A DNA stretch of 64,000 nucleotides, taken from NCBI GenBank assembly GCA_958413895.1, contig CATYVQ010000001.1, positions 1-64,000 of the forward strand. Reading direction: 5' to 3'. This document shows, piece by piece, positions 62,375 through 64,000 of this stretch. The stretch is from an uncultured Collinsella sp. Its GTDB lineage: Bacteria; Actinomycetota; Coriobacteriia; Coriobacteriales; Coriobacteriaceae. The translations under genes were made by a program, and so were the position numbers. Under the pieces are notes generated by a model. That model was given only the letters and a program-made list of their open reading frames with translations, was not told the DNA's origin and made no database searches. Position 1 is the first letter of the stretch; every line of letters starts with the position of its first letter.

Positions 62375-63584
62375 ACGAACCCCCTTCCAACAAATTAACG
62401 ACTTTAAGTATACGCCCCAGGCACGCTTCCCAAGAGACCGCCGACGGCTCGAACGTCGAAGGCGGAGCCGCAAGCGCCTGCGCGATAGCATCTGCCAGTG
62501 CGCGCTCAAACAACGGAAGGTCGGCCGCCACGGGCGTGTCGACATCCGTCATACGCGGCGACGCCACCCACGTCACGGGAGCACCGGGAAGCATCGCCGC
62601 CATCCAGGGACGAACGCCGGGCAAATCGGTCGCCACAACTTTGCAGCCGCACGCGAGGGCCTCGATCGTCACGAGCGGCAGTCCCTCGTAAAACGAAGGC
62701 AGCACAAAGACGTCGGAACTGCGGTAGGCACGCACGAGCCCATCGCCATCCAGGCGCCCCGCCAGCGTCACCGGCACATCCGAGGCCGCGGTCAAGCGCT
62801 CGATACGCGCATACTCGGCATCGTCCCCGCGGCCGCCCACAAGTACCAAGCCAGATGGGCGGACGTCATCGTCAATCGGCAATGACACGGCTCGAACCAG
62901 CGACTCGACGCCCTTTTTAAAGCAAATCTTGCCCACGTACACAAGCGATCCCGGCTGCCTCGCCACGCTTGCGTCGCGGCAGAAGACGCGATGGTCGTAG
63001 CCCGTCCCAATCACGTGGATGCGATCGGCATCGACGCCGCACACCAGGCCAATCTGCTCAGCCTGCTCAGCATGGAGCGCAAAGACGGCATCGAGCCGAC
63101 GAACCGCACTTACGATGCGATCGCGCTCGAGCGCATGCGAACGCAGCTGGCGCAGGTCGGTCGAATGGCACACGGCAACAACCGGCACGCCCCGAACGCA
63201 CTCGCGCGCCAATGCAGTCACCAGATACAGGTGATGGCAGAGCACCAGATCGGGCCGAAACTCAGCCACCGCCCGATCGATTGCAGCAGCAAATGCCCGC
63301 TCAAATGCCTTGAGCATCGAAGGCGTCAGGTCACGATAACGCGTGGAGGGATAGGGCATGACATCGGACATACCGCAGATGGGAAACGGCAGCTCAGGCG
63401 ACTCGAACGGTACGGCAAACACGGCAGCACGCCGGTCGAGCTCGCCTTGGGTATCACCCGGTGCCGCGCCGCAAAGCACGGCGGCGCGATGCCCCGTCTC
63501 GATCTGTTCGCGCACGAGCGCGGCAAGGTAGGTGCCGCTGCCGGTGCTATCTGGTTTTTGTGCCGAGATATTGAGGATGCGCAT
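62367..63584 (-). CDS. GT4-type glycosyltransferase overlapping selD
   Basis: 405 residues, GT-B fold. MRILNISAQKPDSTGSGTYLA starts the acceptor domain; LVYVGKICFKKGVESLV, VTLAGRLDGDGLV and DVFVLPSFYEGLPLVTIEALACG are the donor-binding signature of GT4 enzymes. The frame opens at 63722, but the ATG at 63584 fits homology. It lies 15 bases after the preceding ATPase gene and overlaps selD by a few bases, so all are one operon. Its substrate is unknown. The selenium context raises the idea of a seleno-sugar or selenium-linked glycosylation, as with SenB, but a plain glycan role is possible. Confidence 0.83.
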   Translation of the reverse strand: MRILNISAQKPDSTGSGTYLAALVREQIETGHRAAVLCGAAPGDTQGELDRRAAVFAVPFESPELPFPICGMSDVMPYPSTRYRDLTPSMLKAFERAFAAAIDRAVAEFRPDLVLCHHLYLVTALARECVRGVPVVAVCHSTDLRQLRSHALERDRIVSAVRRLDAVFALHAEQAEQIGLVCGVDADRIHVIGTGYDHRVFCRDASVARQPGSLVYVGKICFKKGVESLVRAVSLPIDDDVRPSGLVLVGGRGDDAEYARIERLTAASDVPVTLAGRLDGDGLVRAYRSSDVFVLPSFYEGLPLVTIEALACGCKVVATDLPGVRPWMAAMLPGAPVTWVASPRMTDVDTPVAADLPLFERALADAIAQALAAPPSTFEPSAVSWEACLGRILKVVNLLEGGSYG

Positions 63585-63598
63585 GTCGCGGTACACCC

Positions 63599-64000
63599 CT
63601 AGGCCAAGGCGGCGGCGCGGACAGCCGCGCCGATCGCTCCGGCAAAGCGAGCCTGAGGCGAGGTGGTCACCGGTGACCCCAGTAGCTCGCCCAACCGCTC
63701 CACCACGAAGGCGTTCTCGCACAGGCCACCGGTCAGGTAGTACGGGGCGCCCGCGGCCTGCCCAGCCATGGTCGCCACGCGCGAGACCACGCTGTCGATC
63801 ACGCCACGCGCAATGTTCTCGCGCGGCTCACCGCGACCGATCAGGCTGATAACCTCGCTTTCGGCAAACACCGTGCACATGCTGCTGATCTTGGTGGGCT
63901 CGCCGGAACGCGCCAGGTCGGCCATCTGGTGCTGGGAAATGCCCAGACGGTCGGCCATGATCTCCAAAAAGCGCCCCGTGCCGGCGGCGCACTTGTCGTT
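63599..64000 (-). CDS. BcrA/HgdC-type ATPase activator (partial)
   Basis: C-terminal 133 residues; the gene runs past the right edge. The visible sequence CAAGTGRFLEIMADRLGI, then MCTVFAESEVISLIGRGEP, is characteristic of BadF/BadG/BcrA/HgdC ATPases, which use ATP to inject electrons into 2-hydroxyacyl-CoA dehydratases or related double-cubane reductases. YLTGGLCENAFVVERLGELLG is the acetate-kinase-like C-terminal motif. The partner would lie upstream, outside the window. Confidence 0.85.
   Translation of the reverse strand, partial: NDKCAAGTGRFLEIMADRLGISQHQMADLARSGEPTKISSMCTVFAESEVISLIGRGEPRENIARGVIDSVVSRVATMAGQAAGAPYYLTGGLCENAFVVERLGELLGSPVTTSPQARFAGAIGAAVRAAALA

Overview
The window looks like a high-GC anaerobic actinobacterium of the class Coriobacteriia, most like Collinsella from the gut. 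That placement is an inference from gene content and sequence style (selenium enzymes, a formate hydrogenlyase, strong AGGAGG-type ribosome sites, many short intergenic palindromes); no 16S gene is present to confirm it. Almost all genes are on the minus strand. The plus strand carries an oxidoreductase trio, an M24 peptidase and a toxin-antitoxin pair.

Layout. (1) 1-4441: the promoter-proximal end of a surface-polysaccharide operon, running leftward: NusG-like antiterminator, sugar-1-P transferase, GT2, rmlA, rmlB and the start of an rmlC-type gene cut by the window edge. (2) 4.7-7.2 kb: thrS and a zinc-ribbon membrane protein. (3) 7.6-12.4 kb, plus strand: GlpA-like and NAD(FAD) oxidoreductases, a DUF1667 protein and an M24 peptidase. 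(4) 12.6-19.1 kb: a 2150-residue secreted Ig-repeat protein with a C-terminal sortase signal. (5) 19.3-27.6 kb: housekeeping genes folC, valS, clpX, clpP, tig and tRNA-Leu. (6) 27.8-33.1 kb: a two-gene molybdenum hydroxylase (xanthine dehydrogenase family) and gdhA. (7) 33.4-55.8 kb: a selenium/molybdenum/formate island. It holds a complete formate hydrogenlyase operon in the order ferredoxin, fdhF, hyfA to hyfJ, protease, formate channel, followed by a second molybdoenzyme, selA, selB, selC (tRNA-Sec), mobA and a DUF3343 protein. (8) 56.2-57.8 kb: a RelB-like/PIN toxin-antitoxin pair, nested palindromes, tRNA-Gly and tRNA-Pro. (9) 57.8-64 kb: a BrnQ transporter and a second selenium operon: BcrA-type ATPase (partial), GT4 glycosyltransferase, selD, yedF, a second DUF3343 protein and a cysteine desulfurase.

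The two selenium blocks fit together. SelD makes selenophosphate, the YedF/DUF3343/desulfurase set probably delivers selenium, and SelA/SelB/tRNA-Sec insert selenocysteine. MobA helps make the molybdenum cofactor. The visible consumers are FdhF (Sec at codon 140, with a downstream hairpin closely resembling the E. coli fdhF SECIS) and SelD itself (Sec at codon 17). Both are interrupted by in-frame TGA codons, so ordinary gene calling would split or truncate them.

The least explained material is intergenic. There are at least six distinct families of imperfect palindromes, including a pair of elements flanking valS that share a bulged hairpin core with compensatory base changes but carry unrelated long outer arms. 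The most interesting protein-level lead is the glycosyltransferase overlapping selD inside a selenium operon.
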